Below are positions 35,618 through 46,235 of a stretch of DNA of 64,000 nucleotides, in pieces. Under the pieces are notes generated by a model. The model was given only the letters and a program-made list of their open reading frames with translations. It had not been told where the DNA came from and searched no databases. Where the stretch lies: the NCBI GenBank assembly GCA_950097015.1, contig CATNEN010000038.1, positions 25,829,001 through 25,893,000 on the forward strand, read 5' to 3'. The translations under genes were made by a program, and so were the position numbers. This stretch comes from Macrostomum hystrix. Taxonomy: Eukaryota > Platyhelminthes > Macrostomidae. Within the stretch, counting starts at the first letter, position 1. The number at the start of each line of letters is the position of its first letter.

Positions 35618-37425
35618 GAAATATGGAGCGCAGGAAGAATGGCGTCATGATGTTCTGCGAATGCAGCTCGATTCGCGGCGTGCCCAAGATTGCCCGGTCA
35701 TCTTCCAATTTTCTGCGCAAAATGTGGCTCGCCTTTGTCATCGGTATGAGCCTGGCATTAATTGTCTCGGTGTCATTCTCGGTCCGTCGCTACCTGAACT
35801 ATGACGTCATAGTTCACACGTCAGACAAGCAGAAGTTCGACTCGATGTTCCCTGCTATAACCATCTGCCTTCACCAGCCGTTCTCCCGCGGCGCATTTCC
35901 TCTATGGGCCAACAAGTCGGCGATGTCACCACGAAGCTACAATCGGCTACTTCGTGATCTCGCCCTCAAGACCATCAACCAAACAAATGAGTTCTCCGAC
36001 ATCACCAGAAATGGTGCAGATCCGATAGCCTACGCATTGTACTACGATTCTCTTGAAGTTTACTATCAGAACATACCATATGAGACCATTATCAAGCTTA
36101 GCCACGAGCAGAATGTCATTCGCAAATGCATCATACGCAATCGACGCGGCGTGATCACCTTTAAGGATCCTTGCAATCTCACTGAGCACGGCTTTGACAT
36201 CAAATTGTTCTCACATCCGAAGCATTTGAATTGTTACACCGTCGAACCAAATAAAGCGGATGTGTCGCTGGACACTTTATCCATTGGCCTCGCAGTCGAC
36301 CTGGGACCAAAGCCGGACTACGCAAATCACCAACAGGGCTTTCTCAACGACGTCTTTGACCAGGCTGCCGGCTTGCGGGTTGTGATTCACGAGCCCAATC
36401 GATACCCAGATGTGGAGCACTTAGGAAAGAATATCGAGGCGGGCAAGATGACGGAGCTGGCTTACACACCAACAATTTGGAACCGGAGCAACACACCCGC
36501 CAATCCGTGCATTGAGGGCGAGGGTGAGTCCTACTCTGACTTGGGTCGCATCTTCGAATATAGTCAAAGCGAGTGCACAAAGCTAAATCAACAGCTGCTG
36601 GTGATGGAGCACTGTAATTGCGTATTGGGATTGCCTGGCTATCCGAGACCACGGATACCTACAAAGGATCATGCTTATTGTGCCGCCTTCAGTGAAGCGT
36701 TCAATAAAACATTTAAAGACTTTATGAACCATGTGAAGTGCGTTGGCGACATATTGCACAGTCCGGAACCGCCATGTCTGTCTCGTTGTGTGTTCTTCGA
36801 ATATGAGACAAAGATCTCTGTGACAGAATGGGGCGCTACGGACTGGCAGGTGGACTGGTCCGGAAGGTACGTCAACGATATAGAGGATCTGGAAAAGTTG
36901 ATCGATGCGCGAGACGAAAAACCGGCCGATATTCGACCACCAGGATGGCGTCAAAAGTTTTACGATGTCAGGGAGCGCATTTTACGCTATCTCCAGGAAG
37001 ACAATCTGACGTCTACCATTCATGGTCGCGTCTCCGATCGCATGGTGGAATCAAAGAGTTTCGCCTACGTGCTGCTAAAGCGAAAGGGTGACAATCTGAT
37101 CCTGAAGGAGGAGAAACACGTGCTAACGCTGAACGCTCTGATGTCTCAAATTGGCGGACTATGCTCTCTGACTATTGGCCTGACATGCGCAGTAGCTGTT
37201 GAGATCGTGGAGTTCATCTATATCTACCTGACGTCGCTTCGGCATGAGAATAAGCGTCCTGCTGAAGAAGCCGCGGTGACATCCGCCAACGAGAGCCACC
37301 CCGCAGCAGCCTGCTCTGAACCCGACCTGTCCGCGGACTCTCTACGACTGAGGTCCACCGATGGCGAAGGCGACGAACAATTGCCGATAAACTGCCATCG
37401 TCGGGCGGACGTTTCGCGACTTTAA
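35618..37425 (+). CDS. DEG/ENaC-family sodium channel subunit, main exon
   Basis: With exons 1 and 2 the protein is about 662 residues, a normal size for the degenerin/ENaC/ASIC/FMRFamide-gated family. These are trimeric plasma-membrane sodium channels gated by peptides, acid, force or other cues. Seen: a pre-TM1 motif region (residues 77-90), TM1 at about 95-116, a family signature FPAITIC soon after TM1, a long Cys-rich ectodomain with N-glycosylation sequons, and a pre-TM2/TM2 block at about 562-599 with the IGGLCSLTIGLT pore region followed by an EIVEF motif. A 60-residue Ser/Glu-rich cytoplasmic tail follows. Oddities: the usual His-Gly gating motif before TM1 reads Arg-Gly, and the G-x-S selectivity position reads G-L-T. 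I cannot assign a subfamily or a ligand. The acceptor (TGCAG, 35616-35617) lies about 20 bp after a SINE. Confidence 0.9.
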
Positions 37426-38807
37426 AACCGCGCCGTACGTTTGTTTGAGTGCACTGTAGCAACGCTGAAATTGCACTCTGAACTAACCGAATTTCGGAGA
37501 AAGACTTGCTTATGTTTGTAGTGTGATTTAGAAGTAAGCTGGGCGTATTTTTTGCTTCTTTTTAAATCAGCCTCTCTTTCTATCTTGACACAATGCTTTT
37601 TGCTGTTTTGTATTGTGTAAATATGTGACACAAAGTTTAAAAAAAGGAAAACATAATCGATGTTTTTTTCATTTGTACTTTGAATCGATGTTTTTGTTCA
37701 TGGACAGTGCTGTCCTGTGTACTGAACTGTCACTAACGATTGTGGTAGTATTGTTTTAATTACAATGGTTATTTGGATATTTTCTTGCCGATTCGTGTTG
37801 TGGCTTCGAGTTTTCCTGACAAAATAATTTTATTTATTTAATTTTTCGAAGCCTATAGCTTAGACTTTATTGCAACCCAATTTAGTTCTATAATTGACCA
37901 GTTCAAAATACAATGCATCTTCCCTAAGACCTTTCTAAAAGTACACATTTACGACAACTGGTTGCATGTATCCTGTGGACGGTAATATCATACTTTAGAC
38001 TGAATCTCTAAGATATGTCTGTCCTGACTGGAATTCCTGTCTATACATTTTTGAGCGTCAATAAATTACTGTGTTCGCCTGTTTGCCATGTGTATGTAGC
38101 ACTAAATTTTATCACAGAAAATGCAACTTATTCATTTGTATTTACGATATATTTACCTATTTATGTTCTGATCTAAAAGTTAAGACCAACGATATGATGA
38201 ACGCCATGGATGCACGCCCGAGACACCTTGTTAGCTTAACTAGGACAAAAATCACAAAAAACTAAGGCATCCAGAAGAATGCCTAACTATATAATTTATA
38301 TTTCCTTCTCTAAGCTAAATTGTAACATTATTTCGTGTTTACTGTTTGGTGAAGGTAACAAGAGGACACTATCTATACATAACTGATGTCTGGCTTTTTC
38401 AGTCGATTACCGTTCTATCATAATAAACGATTTACGATTGCTTAACGTTTGATCGATCGAACTCTATATTTTTCATAACTGCTTACTGATGATTAATAAA
38501 ACTGTGGAATACTATGGATTAGTATGGAAGTATATGTGAAAACTGTGGAAGTGTAACACACTCGAGCATGTAAATAGCTACTTTTAGTAGTGTTAATTTG
38601 ACTCGCTTTAGGTTCTTCATTTAGTAGCAGCAATTCTTGCAGGCCACACAACACCTGCAATACTTTTGTGTAACTTTCATTCTCATTGGCAGATCGCGTC
38701 ATCTTGAATAAAGTCTACTCTATCATGTGCTGTTGTGCAGTCTGTCTTACAATCGGCAAAGTTTTCTATAATTTACCGACTAATTTTTATAGTTTATGTA
38801 GGGCAAA
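37426..38807. other. intergenic, 3' flank of the DEG/ENaC gene
   Basis: AT-rich non-coding sequence. Candidate polyadenylation signals (AATAAA) occur at about 38060 and 38495. No other gene recognised. Confidence 0.4.
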
Positions 38808-39205
38808 GATGATACAGGGAGAGATGAGACGAGGTGGAGATGAGACAGGGTAGAGATGAGACGCAAGAGATGAGACAGGGTAGAGATGAGACAGGGTAGA
38901 GATAAGACGGTAGAGATGAGACAGGGTAGAGATGAGACAGGGTAGAGATGAGACAGGGTAGAGATGAGACAGGGTAGAGATGAGACAGGGTAGAGATGAG
39001 ACGCAAGAGATGAGACAGGGTAGAGATGAGACGCAAGAGATGAGACAGGGTAGAGATGAGACAGGGTATAGATGAGACAGGGTAGCGATGAGACAGGGTA
39101 TAGATGAGTCAGGGTAGAGATGAGACAGGGTAGAGATGAGACAGGGTAGAGATGAGACAGGGTAGCGATGAGACAGGGTAGAGATGAGACAAGTTAGAGG
39201 TGAGA
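38808..39205. repeat. 16-bp minisatellite (GAGATGAGACAGGGTA)
   Basis: About 24 units of 16 bp with occasional shortened units (GAGATGAGACGCAA). The reverse complement, TCTCATCTCTACCCTG, shares its first ten bases with the unit of the 61050-61611 array (TCTCATCTCTCCTGTG). Confidence 0.94.
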
Positions 39206-39682
39206 GTGCGCCATTTGCTTATTTACATTTTTGCGTCTATATGCGTTTATTCGGCCTGACAGTAAAACTCATTGATAATCTGAAGTCAGCTAGCAGCTCA
39301 GATGTTACAATTGGGCCTGAATGTACATTATTTTTGCAAAGGGGATCTTGACACGGGGAAAAAAACTGAATGAGAATGGGCTAGCCTGTGCTGTTGCTAG
39401 GCTGCTGTTGGTGGGAAATTTTCTTACCTATTCTTCTCCTATGAAGCATGAGACTTGGTAGGAGCTGCGCTATGTACATCTCGCCGGGAAGGGACGGAAA
39501 ACCAACGCACAGAAAGAGCTTCCAGCCTTCTTGAGCGTGTGAATAACAGCTAAATTTTTGCATCAAGGATTAACTTTAATCTATCTCCAAACTTCATCAA
39601 CAAAATAGAAAAGTTTAGAGCAACAATTCAGAACAATATCTAGTCGTTGTTCAATAAGCAAAACGTAGGTAGTGCGGAGACG
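39206..39682. other. spacer upstream of the 39683 gene
   Basis: Non-coding. Presumed 5' region of the next gene; no clear promoter motif. Confidence 0.35.
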
Positions 39683-40691
39683 ATGCAGACAGTTTTTCCG
39701 CATTGTCGCTTAGCAACTGAAGCGGAAGCATCTGGATCACTTCGAGGAGATCGATATTTTGTTCCTCTACCGCTGCCACCGCACAGTAAAGCTTTTGTTA
39801 GACAAACGGCATCAATACCGTCACACGAACTAGACCCGTCGTACAGGTATCGATCGCTAGGCAATTGTCGAGAATCTGCCGCCCCTGGAGAAGCCACAAA
39901 CAACGTCTACAAGCAGTTGTGGCTGCAAGCTTGTCGCCTGCCAGTAGCTGCTAGCTGCGGCAGCTTGTCCGATGCGGACGGACGAGCTGACGGCTTTGAC
40001 TTTCGAGTGTGGCGCAACTTCAGCACCGATTTAGGCCTCCAACTCGCGTCCGCAACTCACGGTACAACGGAGCGCAGTCGAAGAGCAGCGGCCATTGCCG
40101 ACTGCTACCCGTTCCGGGTGCCACAGCCAAGCCACATGGGCCATAGCTCGCTCAGTGTGTGAGTTTGAGTACGAAAGTACGAGTAGAAGTAAGAAAAAAT
40201 ATAAAAATGGAATTTTTAGAGTTTCAAACTAAAATTTTAGCTACCTGGAGGCGTCTACATCGGGCAGACAGCGACGCAGCTGCAACAGACAGCTGGTTGA
40301 CATGCGACGCTTGGAGACGCAAGTAGAAGCTCACCTGGATGCTCTGGCCTGGGTGCGTCGACCTTCGTTGGATGGCCTGGGTCGGATCAAGCCTCCGCCG
40401 GGCTACAAGCGCTATCCAACGCGGCCGCCGCCACCGCAGACGACGAGGCCGCTGCACGATTTGGACATCGACGATTCGACTGGCGTCATCACCGCCGATA
40501 TGCAACCGGATCTGTTCGGCAAGCTGGTCAAGAAGCGCCCGCCACGCCTGTGGAAGCTCAGCTACAGGACTGCGTGCGATGCTAACAAAAAAACGGCGGT
40601 GCGACACGGCCCAGAGAAGGCACGCGGCATGTCTGGCCCCGTCACAGCGTCTGATTGTGTCCTGGCTCCGTCTGATGGTTCTGGAGCTTGA
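39683..40691 (+). CDS. unrecognised two-exon protein, about 308 residues
   Basis: Exon 1 is 39683-40158 (ATG at 39683; donor GTGAGT) and exon 2 is 40241-40691 (acceptor TTTTAG; stop at 40691). The 82-bp intron is phase 2, and both sides agree without a stop. The sequence is clearly GC-richer than its flanks. The second half has a Pro-rich run (residues about 215-228), an acidic LDIDDSTGVI segment and a basic KKRPPRLWKLSYR segment. No signal peptide, no membrane segment and no family I recognise. The coding call rests on frame length, composition and the intron fit. A minus-strand frame over exon 2 is its shadow. Confidence 0.55.
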
Positions 40692-41956
40692 CATACTTTA
40701 TGTGTTTCATATGTTCTAATCCTTAATCATTCAGCTGGAATGTGAAAAAAAACATTTTTTTAATATTATCATGACAACAAACTATTTTGCGCCTTCAAAA
40801 TGCTCAGAATTGATTAGAACTTTGGATTAAATGGCTTCCTTAACTAGAAATGTGGGTTCCTGACTAGAACTGTGGAGTCCTGACCAGAACTGTGGATTCT
40901 GACTGAAAATAGTAAAGATAACCCGTTAATTTTACAGTTAACGATTAAACCGTTCATTTTTATGTACTTTTCAAGCCGAATGAATCACTAGCTAAGCGCC
41001 ACGCGAATAAGTCTTTCCGGTAATCTTAAGAGATACATCTCGAGAGTCTGAGCAAGCAAGCACCCAATTGCTAAAGTAGATAATCTTAATTAAAGAAAAA
41101 CTTTTTTACCGTCAGCCACGGAACACATTTGTAGACTCCGTCTGTCACTAAAAGTTATTTACACTGCGCCTTTTCATCGAAATAAATGAAAAAAGTTGTG
41201 CAACCTGTCACGTTTCTCTCTCAACTCGCTTCTATTTTTGGTCTCAGTCAGTTTATATTAGATTTTTTGCCTGACAGAAAAGACGGACAAATGACAGTTT
41301 GGTTTCTAACCCGGCTCAAGAACTTGAAAAAAATATTCAAGAGAAGGTATTGGCAGATAAAACTGGGTCTTTATGAGACGAGAAAACTATTGGAAGATAG
41401 AATTCGAAAACATGGAAGTGTTTCTTTTGTTTCGTCTCGTCTCGTCTCGTCTCGTCTGTTCAGGGCCTGTTTATCGAAGGCTTAAGCGCTGGCCTTATTA
41501 AACATGTACGTATGTATGACTACATATACTTGCTCATGCCAAAATTGAGAGCAATGAAATGAACAGAATTAGACACGATAAGATCAGCAACTCGACTGAC
41601 TTCAAATGTACGAGATATTTTCTTCTTATTCTGACAAACTTTGTGCCTCCTTAACGTATAGTCTGACAGATCGAAGCTACCTGATTAAAACAAAAATGAT
41701 ACCTTGCATTTCGAGGTACCATTAGTCTGCTGGGCCTTGTAAATGACTCAGGAATTTGTGTAACAGTGAATGTGCTGTCCTCCGATCCAGTGATACTGAT
41801 GCGTTAGAAACTGAAATAAGGTCATAATGAATTGATAATAAGCATGCACTCGTTATGTAGAGCCATATAATTCCTTTACCATCCCGGCGATGCGCAACAA
41901 TACAAAGCTTGCAAACTTGCACAAGTTATTATTCGTTACATTATAAAGAACAAGAG
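40692..41956. other. intergenic, no gene
   Basis: AT-rich. A short GTCTC microsatellite (five to six units) lies at about 41431-41458. The open frame over it (41186-41485) is not supported as a gene. Confidence 0.45.
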
Positions 41957-42406
41957 AGCTATTTCAAATACCCACATTTTTTTCTATAACTCACTAAAAT
42001 ATACAAGTCACCATGAAAATCCAGAATATAGGCAAATATGTCCACTCTAGTATCTACTTAATCAACTTCCAGAATCATAAAACATCGGCATCGTTGATAT
42101 ATATTCAACGACCTTCGTCGGGGTGTCTGTTGGAAAAACCACAAATAGAGGCAAATAAGTTTCAGCTCTGTCGGCTGTTATTGTTAATTATAATTATATT
42201 GTTAAATAATAATTATTATAGTAAATTTTTATCTATTTATTAAATATAGCTTCGTATTATTATTAATATATTATTAAATATATATATATCTCGACGGCTT
42301 TAAAGTTGGTTCATCGAAATGGCGGAAACATTGATCAATGTGGTAGAGTTTCACAAAAATCGGTTTGGAAGCTTTCGTGAAGTAGGCAGTGGGTATTTTT
42401 AATACC
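41957..42406. mobile_element. second copy of the palindrome-ended MITE
   Basis: Left end GCTATTTCAAATACCCAC and right end (reverse complement) GGTATTAAAAATACCCAC match the 11.4-12.2 kb element. Internal words CCAGAATCATAAAACATCGG, CGTCGGGGTGTC and CACAAAAATCGGTT are shared in the same order. It is uninterrupted (about 450 bp), with an AT-rich centre. Target duplication not clear here. Confidence 0.7.
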
Positions 42407-42875
42407 TCGTTGTTTTTCCCAAGAGGGAAAATAACGTGGTACTAGTAATTCTTCTGTTAAGCCATTTCGTTTTCCACTCTAAATTTTCTAGTTTTCTAAG
42501 CGGGTCACTCTAATTCCTTGAACAGCCAGTGGGTACCATGTGAGCATGCTTCTTTTAGGCAAAGGTAAACTAGCTTGTTTAAAGCCGAATTCATTTAGCC
42601 GCTGCTATGATCGCAAACCTTCATACAACCAGCCAGTTTAAGGGCAAGCAAACAAGCGTCCAGGTGTTCAAGCAATCGTAAAAAACTCGCGTCTGATATA
42701 AAAAATCTGAATGCAAAAGGCGTTAGATAACGTGGAAGGACTTCGCTCGGAAAGGGGCATTTCGATATGCGGCAGTACGTGCTTCTCAGCGTCTAAGCAA
42801 ACTTTTTTCGATTGGCTAAAACTGCCTCGGCCACTAAATTCAATGCTCAAGTTCTGTGCACAATCGTGGAATTTC

Positions 42876-42883
42876 TATAAAAG
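42876..42883 (+). promoter_or_regulatory. candidate TATA box for the 42992 GPCR gene
   Basis: TATAAAAG lies 109 bp before the ATG of the intronless GPCR, a normal distance for a short 5' leader. Predicted start site is about 42905-42912. Based on sequence match and position only. Confidence 0.4.
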
Positions 42884-42991
42884 TACCCGACCCAAGACAG
42901 GTAAAAATAATTAGCCAACAAGCCTAGCCAACGCCTAAATAGAGAAATCAACGAAATAGATAATAGGGTAAACAGTAGCTCCGAAAGTGAA

Positions 42992-44188
42992 ATGGAGCTT
43001 GTTGATAGCGGCAACGACACAGAATGCATGCAAAGCTTCGACGCCATGTACAACAGCACATTGGAGGCCTACTTGACCTTCATACCTGGCGTCGTTACTT
43101 TCGCCCGAGTCGTCATACCATTGTGGATCGCACTAGGAGTACCAGGATCTCTTCTAAGCCTGTTCGTGTGGAGCAGCAAGCCCATGCGATCCTCATCGAG
43201 CGTGTATCTGTGTGCGCTCGCCATCTTGGATTTGATGTTTCTGTTGGGCCAGCAGGTGCCGTTTCACTTATACTTCTATTACGATGTCGAGGTTATGTAC
43301 AATCCATTTATTTGTCGAGCATTTCCTGTCTATAATATGTGGCTCCAGTACTTATCGCCGCTACTAACCCTGGGCTTCACAGTTGAGCGCTACATCAGCA
43401 TCTGCCATCCGTTTAGTCGGAAAGAGTTCTGCTCAGTCCGACGAGCCATCATAGTTGTATCCTCCATGACAGTTGCCTGTCTCGCATTGGGACTAGTGCA
43501 GCTGCACTTTTATCGCTACTATTTCCACACGACTGCCAGCTGCTCGGAGGATTTGCGCATCTTCAATCGTAGCACGCCGGAGCATCGGTTCTACAGCGTC
43601 TGGTCCAAGTTCACTGAGGTGATGTTCTTCGCACTGGCGCCAGTAGCTATTCTAGTCTTTAACATCCTGGTGCTGGTGGAGGCGCGCAGGGTTATTCGGA
43701 AGCGACCGCCCGGCAGTGGTCAGCGAAAATCTGCTGCCACAACCGCAACTTTGCTGACCGTCAGTTTTTATCAGATCGGCGCTGTGCTTCCTGTCACAGT
43801 TCTGCTGTTCGTCGGACTGACTATCCTGACGTCTAATCCGCAGCTTCCGTGTGGAATTTCTGAAGCAGAAGCCCTGGAACAGATTTCCCAGGGGCAGTGG
43901 CCTGAAGTCAGATTCTACCTGAATTACCTGACCGTGACCAGAATTGTCGACTGCATGGCGCTCAGCCACTACGCAATGAAGTTTTTCATCTATTTGGCTA
44001 CTGGACGAGGCTTCAGGCGCCAGCTCATGCTGAGCCTGCCGCGCTTCCTGACTGGCGACAGCGACGATCGGGAAGTCAACGACGCAGATAGGCGAAAGGA
44101 GTCAGCTGGAAGGCGACGGAGGCTTCGGAGGAGTAGTAAGGATGCCAAGAGCAGCCGCAGCGCAGGTGTCACTTCTACCCTTGTTTGA
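42992..44188 (+). CDS. Class A (rhodopsin-like) peptide-type GPCR, intronless
   Basis: Single exon, 398 residues. Sequons lie in the N-terminus (Asn8, Asn21). Seven hydrophobic helices are visible from about residue 39 to 355. LAILD in TM2 keeps the sodium-site Asp80. Cys108 (start of TM3) and Cys184 (second extracellular loop) form the usual disulfide. TM3 ends in ERY (132-134). Deviations: the TM1 Asn position reads Ser (GSLL), TM6 keeps the proline but lacks the CWxP tryptophan, and TM7 reads HYAMKFFIY where NPxxY is usual. The C-tail is Arg/Ser-rich with many possible phosphorylation sites. The TM7 form and the ERY-SICHP stretch recall invertebrate FMRFamide-receptor-like proteins, but ligand and subfamily are not established. 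Probably a neuropeptide receptor at the plasma membrane coupling to G proteins. Confidence 0.87.
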   Translation: MELVDSGNDTECMQSFDAMYNSTLEAYLTFIPGVVTFARVVIPLWIALGVPGSLLSLFVWSSKPMRSSSSVYLCALAILDLMFLLGQQVPFHLYFYYDVEVMYNPFICRAFPVYNMWLQYLSPLLTLGFTVERYISICHPFSRKEFCSVRRAIIVVSSMTVACLALGLVQLHFYRYYFHTTASCSEDLRIFNRSTPEHRFYSVWSKFTEVMFFALAPVAILVFNILVLVEARRVIRKRPPGSGQRKSAATTATLLTVSFYQIGAVLPVTVLLFVGLTILTSNPQLPCGISEAEALEQISQGQWPEVRFYLNYLTVTRIVDCMALSHYAMKFFIYLATGRGFRRQLMLSLPRFLTGDSDDREVNDADRRKESAGRRRRLRRSSKDAKSSRSAGVTSTLV

Positions 44189-44567
44189 GACTTTTAAGCC
44201 ATCTGAGACTGTTATACTACCTGTGCATGTACTGTTTGTGTAAAAAATGCCGAATTTCGATTTACCAAGATTAACGTTTAGATCCCCAAAAATATTTTTG
44301 TCTAAAACGGGCTGTAAACAATAAGGTTTAAACTGAAAAAAACCAAGACCTGAAGTCAGTGCAATTATATTTTTTCTTTTCGATAAACAGTAAGCCCTCA
44401 AAGAGCCGGTAATCTATCAACGACTAAAAACGATCGCATCACTTATGGAGAAAAGCAAAGTTTAGCAGCCGCAAACGGTATGGCAGTTGATGATCAATAA
44501 TGCATTTCTCCACTTTTATTAATATAAATTAGATGGCGCTTTCAAAGGATTTGCACAATGGTTCAGT
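44189..44567. other. 3' flank of the GPCR gene
   Basis: Non-coding. No clear repeat. The minus-strand frame at 44102-44401 is a shadow. Confidence 0.4.
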
Positions 44568-44770
44568 CCATAGACTACCCACCTACCATTTAATCCCCAG
44601 CTTGGCCCGGCCTATTGCATATTAATTCTGTGCATTTATTATTTAATCGGCCTACGCCGTTAAATGATTTAACGGCCTAGGCCGATTAAACATATAGTCT
44701 ATGGTCACGGTTGCTGTAAACAGTTTTAGGTTTGCGATCTCGTGAGCTGGGCCAAGCTTTAGGATTAAAT
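44568..44770. repeat. cluster of inverted repeats around a 49-bp near-perfect hairpin
   Basis: The central hairpin at 44642-44690 has 24-bp arms TTTAATCGGCCTA(C/G)GCCGTTAAAT around one G, with a single mismatched pair. Two further inverted pairs are CCATAGACTA (44568-44577) with TAGTCTATGG (44695-44704), and ATTTAATCC...AGCTTGGCCC (44588-44608) with its complement at 44749-44770. These two pairs cross rather than nest, so the region is probably a composite of palindromic element ends. Confidence 0.75.
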
Positions 44771-44773
44771 ACT

Positions 44774-44913
44774 ATAATACCCCCCTGAAATCGTTGTCTA
44801 TGGCCTAATTGGAACGGCTTCGGACTGCGCTTCTGGGCCTCGGCTTCGCCTCGGCCAAGAAACGCGTCCTCAGCCTTTCTTAGGCCAAAGAAACGAAATC
44901 AGGGGGGTATTAT
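44774..44913. mobile_element. 140-bp inverted-repeat element
   Basis: Perfect 15-bp inverted ends ATAATACCCCCCTGA (44774-44788) and TCAGGGGGGTATTAT (44899-44913). Between them lies a GC-rich centre with the palindrome-like GGCCTCGGCTTCGCCTCGGCC split over 44837-44857. Target duplication not clear. It may be a small MITE, or the body of the tRNA-headed element beginning at 44998 on the minus strand. Confidence 0.55.
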
Positions 44914-44924
44914 TCTATACTTCA

Positions 44925-44998
44925 CACCGGTGATTCGAACTGACAACCTCTCGTTCAAAATTAAAATGCTCTAAACACTAGGGTACACAGCCAAGAAC
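44925..44998 (-). mobile_element. tRNA-like sequence, probably head of a third SINE family
   Basis: The minus strand reads GGCTGTGTACCCTAGTGTTT then AGAGCA (A-box region) and GTTCGAATCACC (B-box region), with cloverleaf-like spacing. The acceptor stem does not close properly and no clear anticodon stem is kept, so I do not call a functional tRNA gene. It sits beside the 44774-44913 inverted-repeat element. Confidence 0.5.
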
Positions 44999-45488
44999 TC
45001 ATAGTGTGAGTATTATTGTGAAACGTGGCACAAATGCATACAAAGCAACAGATAAGGGACCTGACTTTCGTAAGCAATCATATGTATTTCGGATTATATT
45101 AAGCTAGACATAATAAAGATTATAAGTTATAACAAACTTCACAAGGAGTAAGCAACACCTGCAATATGTACACCTGCTAGGCGCAGTTTTTTTTAGCAGG
45201 CATAACATATAGCATTGCAGCTACATAGAGACTTCCACTTGATTAACTGAGCGCACACTATACAGATTTAATTAACCTAAATAAAGAATACATGTACATC
45301 ATGCACTTTCATGAGTACAAAATTTTGTCTGTCTGGAAGTTTTGAGCATATTGGTAAAATGCGGATGGTAGATGTATTTATATATTTTCACTTCCCTTCA
45401 GAAGTTATACAAGCACATTTGTTTATTAAAAACAATCATAAATGCAAAGAAGTTTTAGAATACACTATTTTAATAAATCAAAGGTCGT
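44999..45488. other. AT-rich spacer
   Basis: No gene or further element recognised. AAGGTCGT at its right end (45481-45488) is the target-site copy of the adjacent hAT element. Confidence 0.4.
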
Positions 45489-45799
45489 CATAGGCGTAGG
45501 AATGATTAAAAAAGTGGGGGGGGCCAAGGCAAAGGGGAGGATCCATTTCCCCGAAAAAATATCCCAAAAATGACAATTGTTATTATTTCAATATTGCCCT
45601 TGCAGTAAAAAATTGTAAAAAATTGTAAAAAATTGTAAAAAATTGTAAAAAATTGAAAAAAATTGTAAAAAAATAGGCAAAAAGTCAACATTTTGCTTTT
45701 TAAATGTGGGGGGGGGGGGCAGATCTCATTACTGGCCCCCCCCAACTTAAAAAGTGGGGGGGCCATGGCCCCACTGTCCCCCCCGTTCCTACGCCTATG
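45489..45799. mobile_element. hAT-type MITE, 311 bp, with exact TIRs and TSD
   Basis: Perfect 14-bp terminal inverted repeats CATAGGCGTAGGAA (45489-45502) and TTCCTACGCCTATG (45786-45799). The flanks are exact 8-bp direct repeats AAGGTCGT (45481-45488 and 45800-45807). An 8-bp duplication and CA...TG ends fit the hAT superfamily. Subterminal G-runs and C-runs extend the inverted ends. The middle holds an AAAATTGTAAA microsatellite (about 45607-45672). No coding capacity. Confidence 0.9.
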
Positions 45800-46000
45800 A
45801 AGGTCGTCAAGGAATACTTTGAAATGAAAAAAACATGCTATGGGCAATGTCTTTAACTTGCTGCTAGCGTATATAGTTTTTTACGTTAAAGTTATGGACG
45901 CTAATAATATAGCTCGTATTGTAACCATAAAAGCAATCGATTTCCGAGATATTCAAGCTTTTTATCCTTCTAATCATATGATAAGAGATTCTTACATGTA

Positions 46001-46232
46001 CTAGGCGTGTCCCAAAAGTAGTTTTAATTTTTGTATTCTGCCATGAATCAGGAGGTGTGCCCCGAAATAATTCGCATATGGAAAGCGATCAGTGGCTCAT
46101 TTTAGCTTTCTTCTTAGAAAAGATCAAATTTGAGTCTCACTCTAAGCAGTGTGGACTTGTTTGAGCACATTTAGCCATAGTATAGTTACGATATGCTCGC
46201 TGACAAAAACAACGCCATGCAGTTTTTACCCT
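46001..46232 (+). mobile_element. mariner-like relic, left part
   Basis: Begins after TA with CTAGGCGTGTCCCAAAAGTA, a typical mariner end. It continues to the Harbinger insertion at 46233. The right part resumes at 47439. No right-hand terminal repeat was found, because the 45-bp satellite follows. Confidence 0.6.
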
Positions 46233-46235
46233 CTG

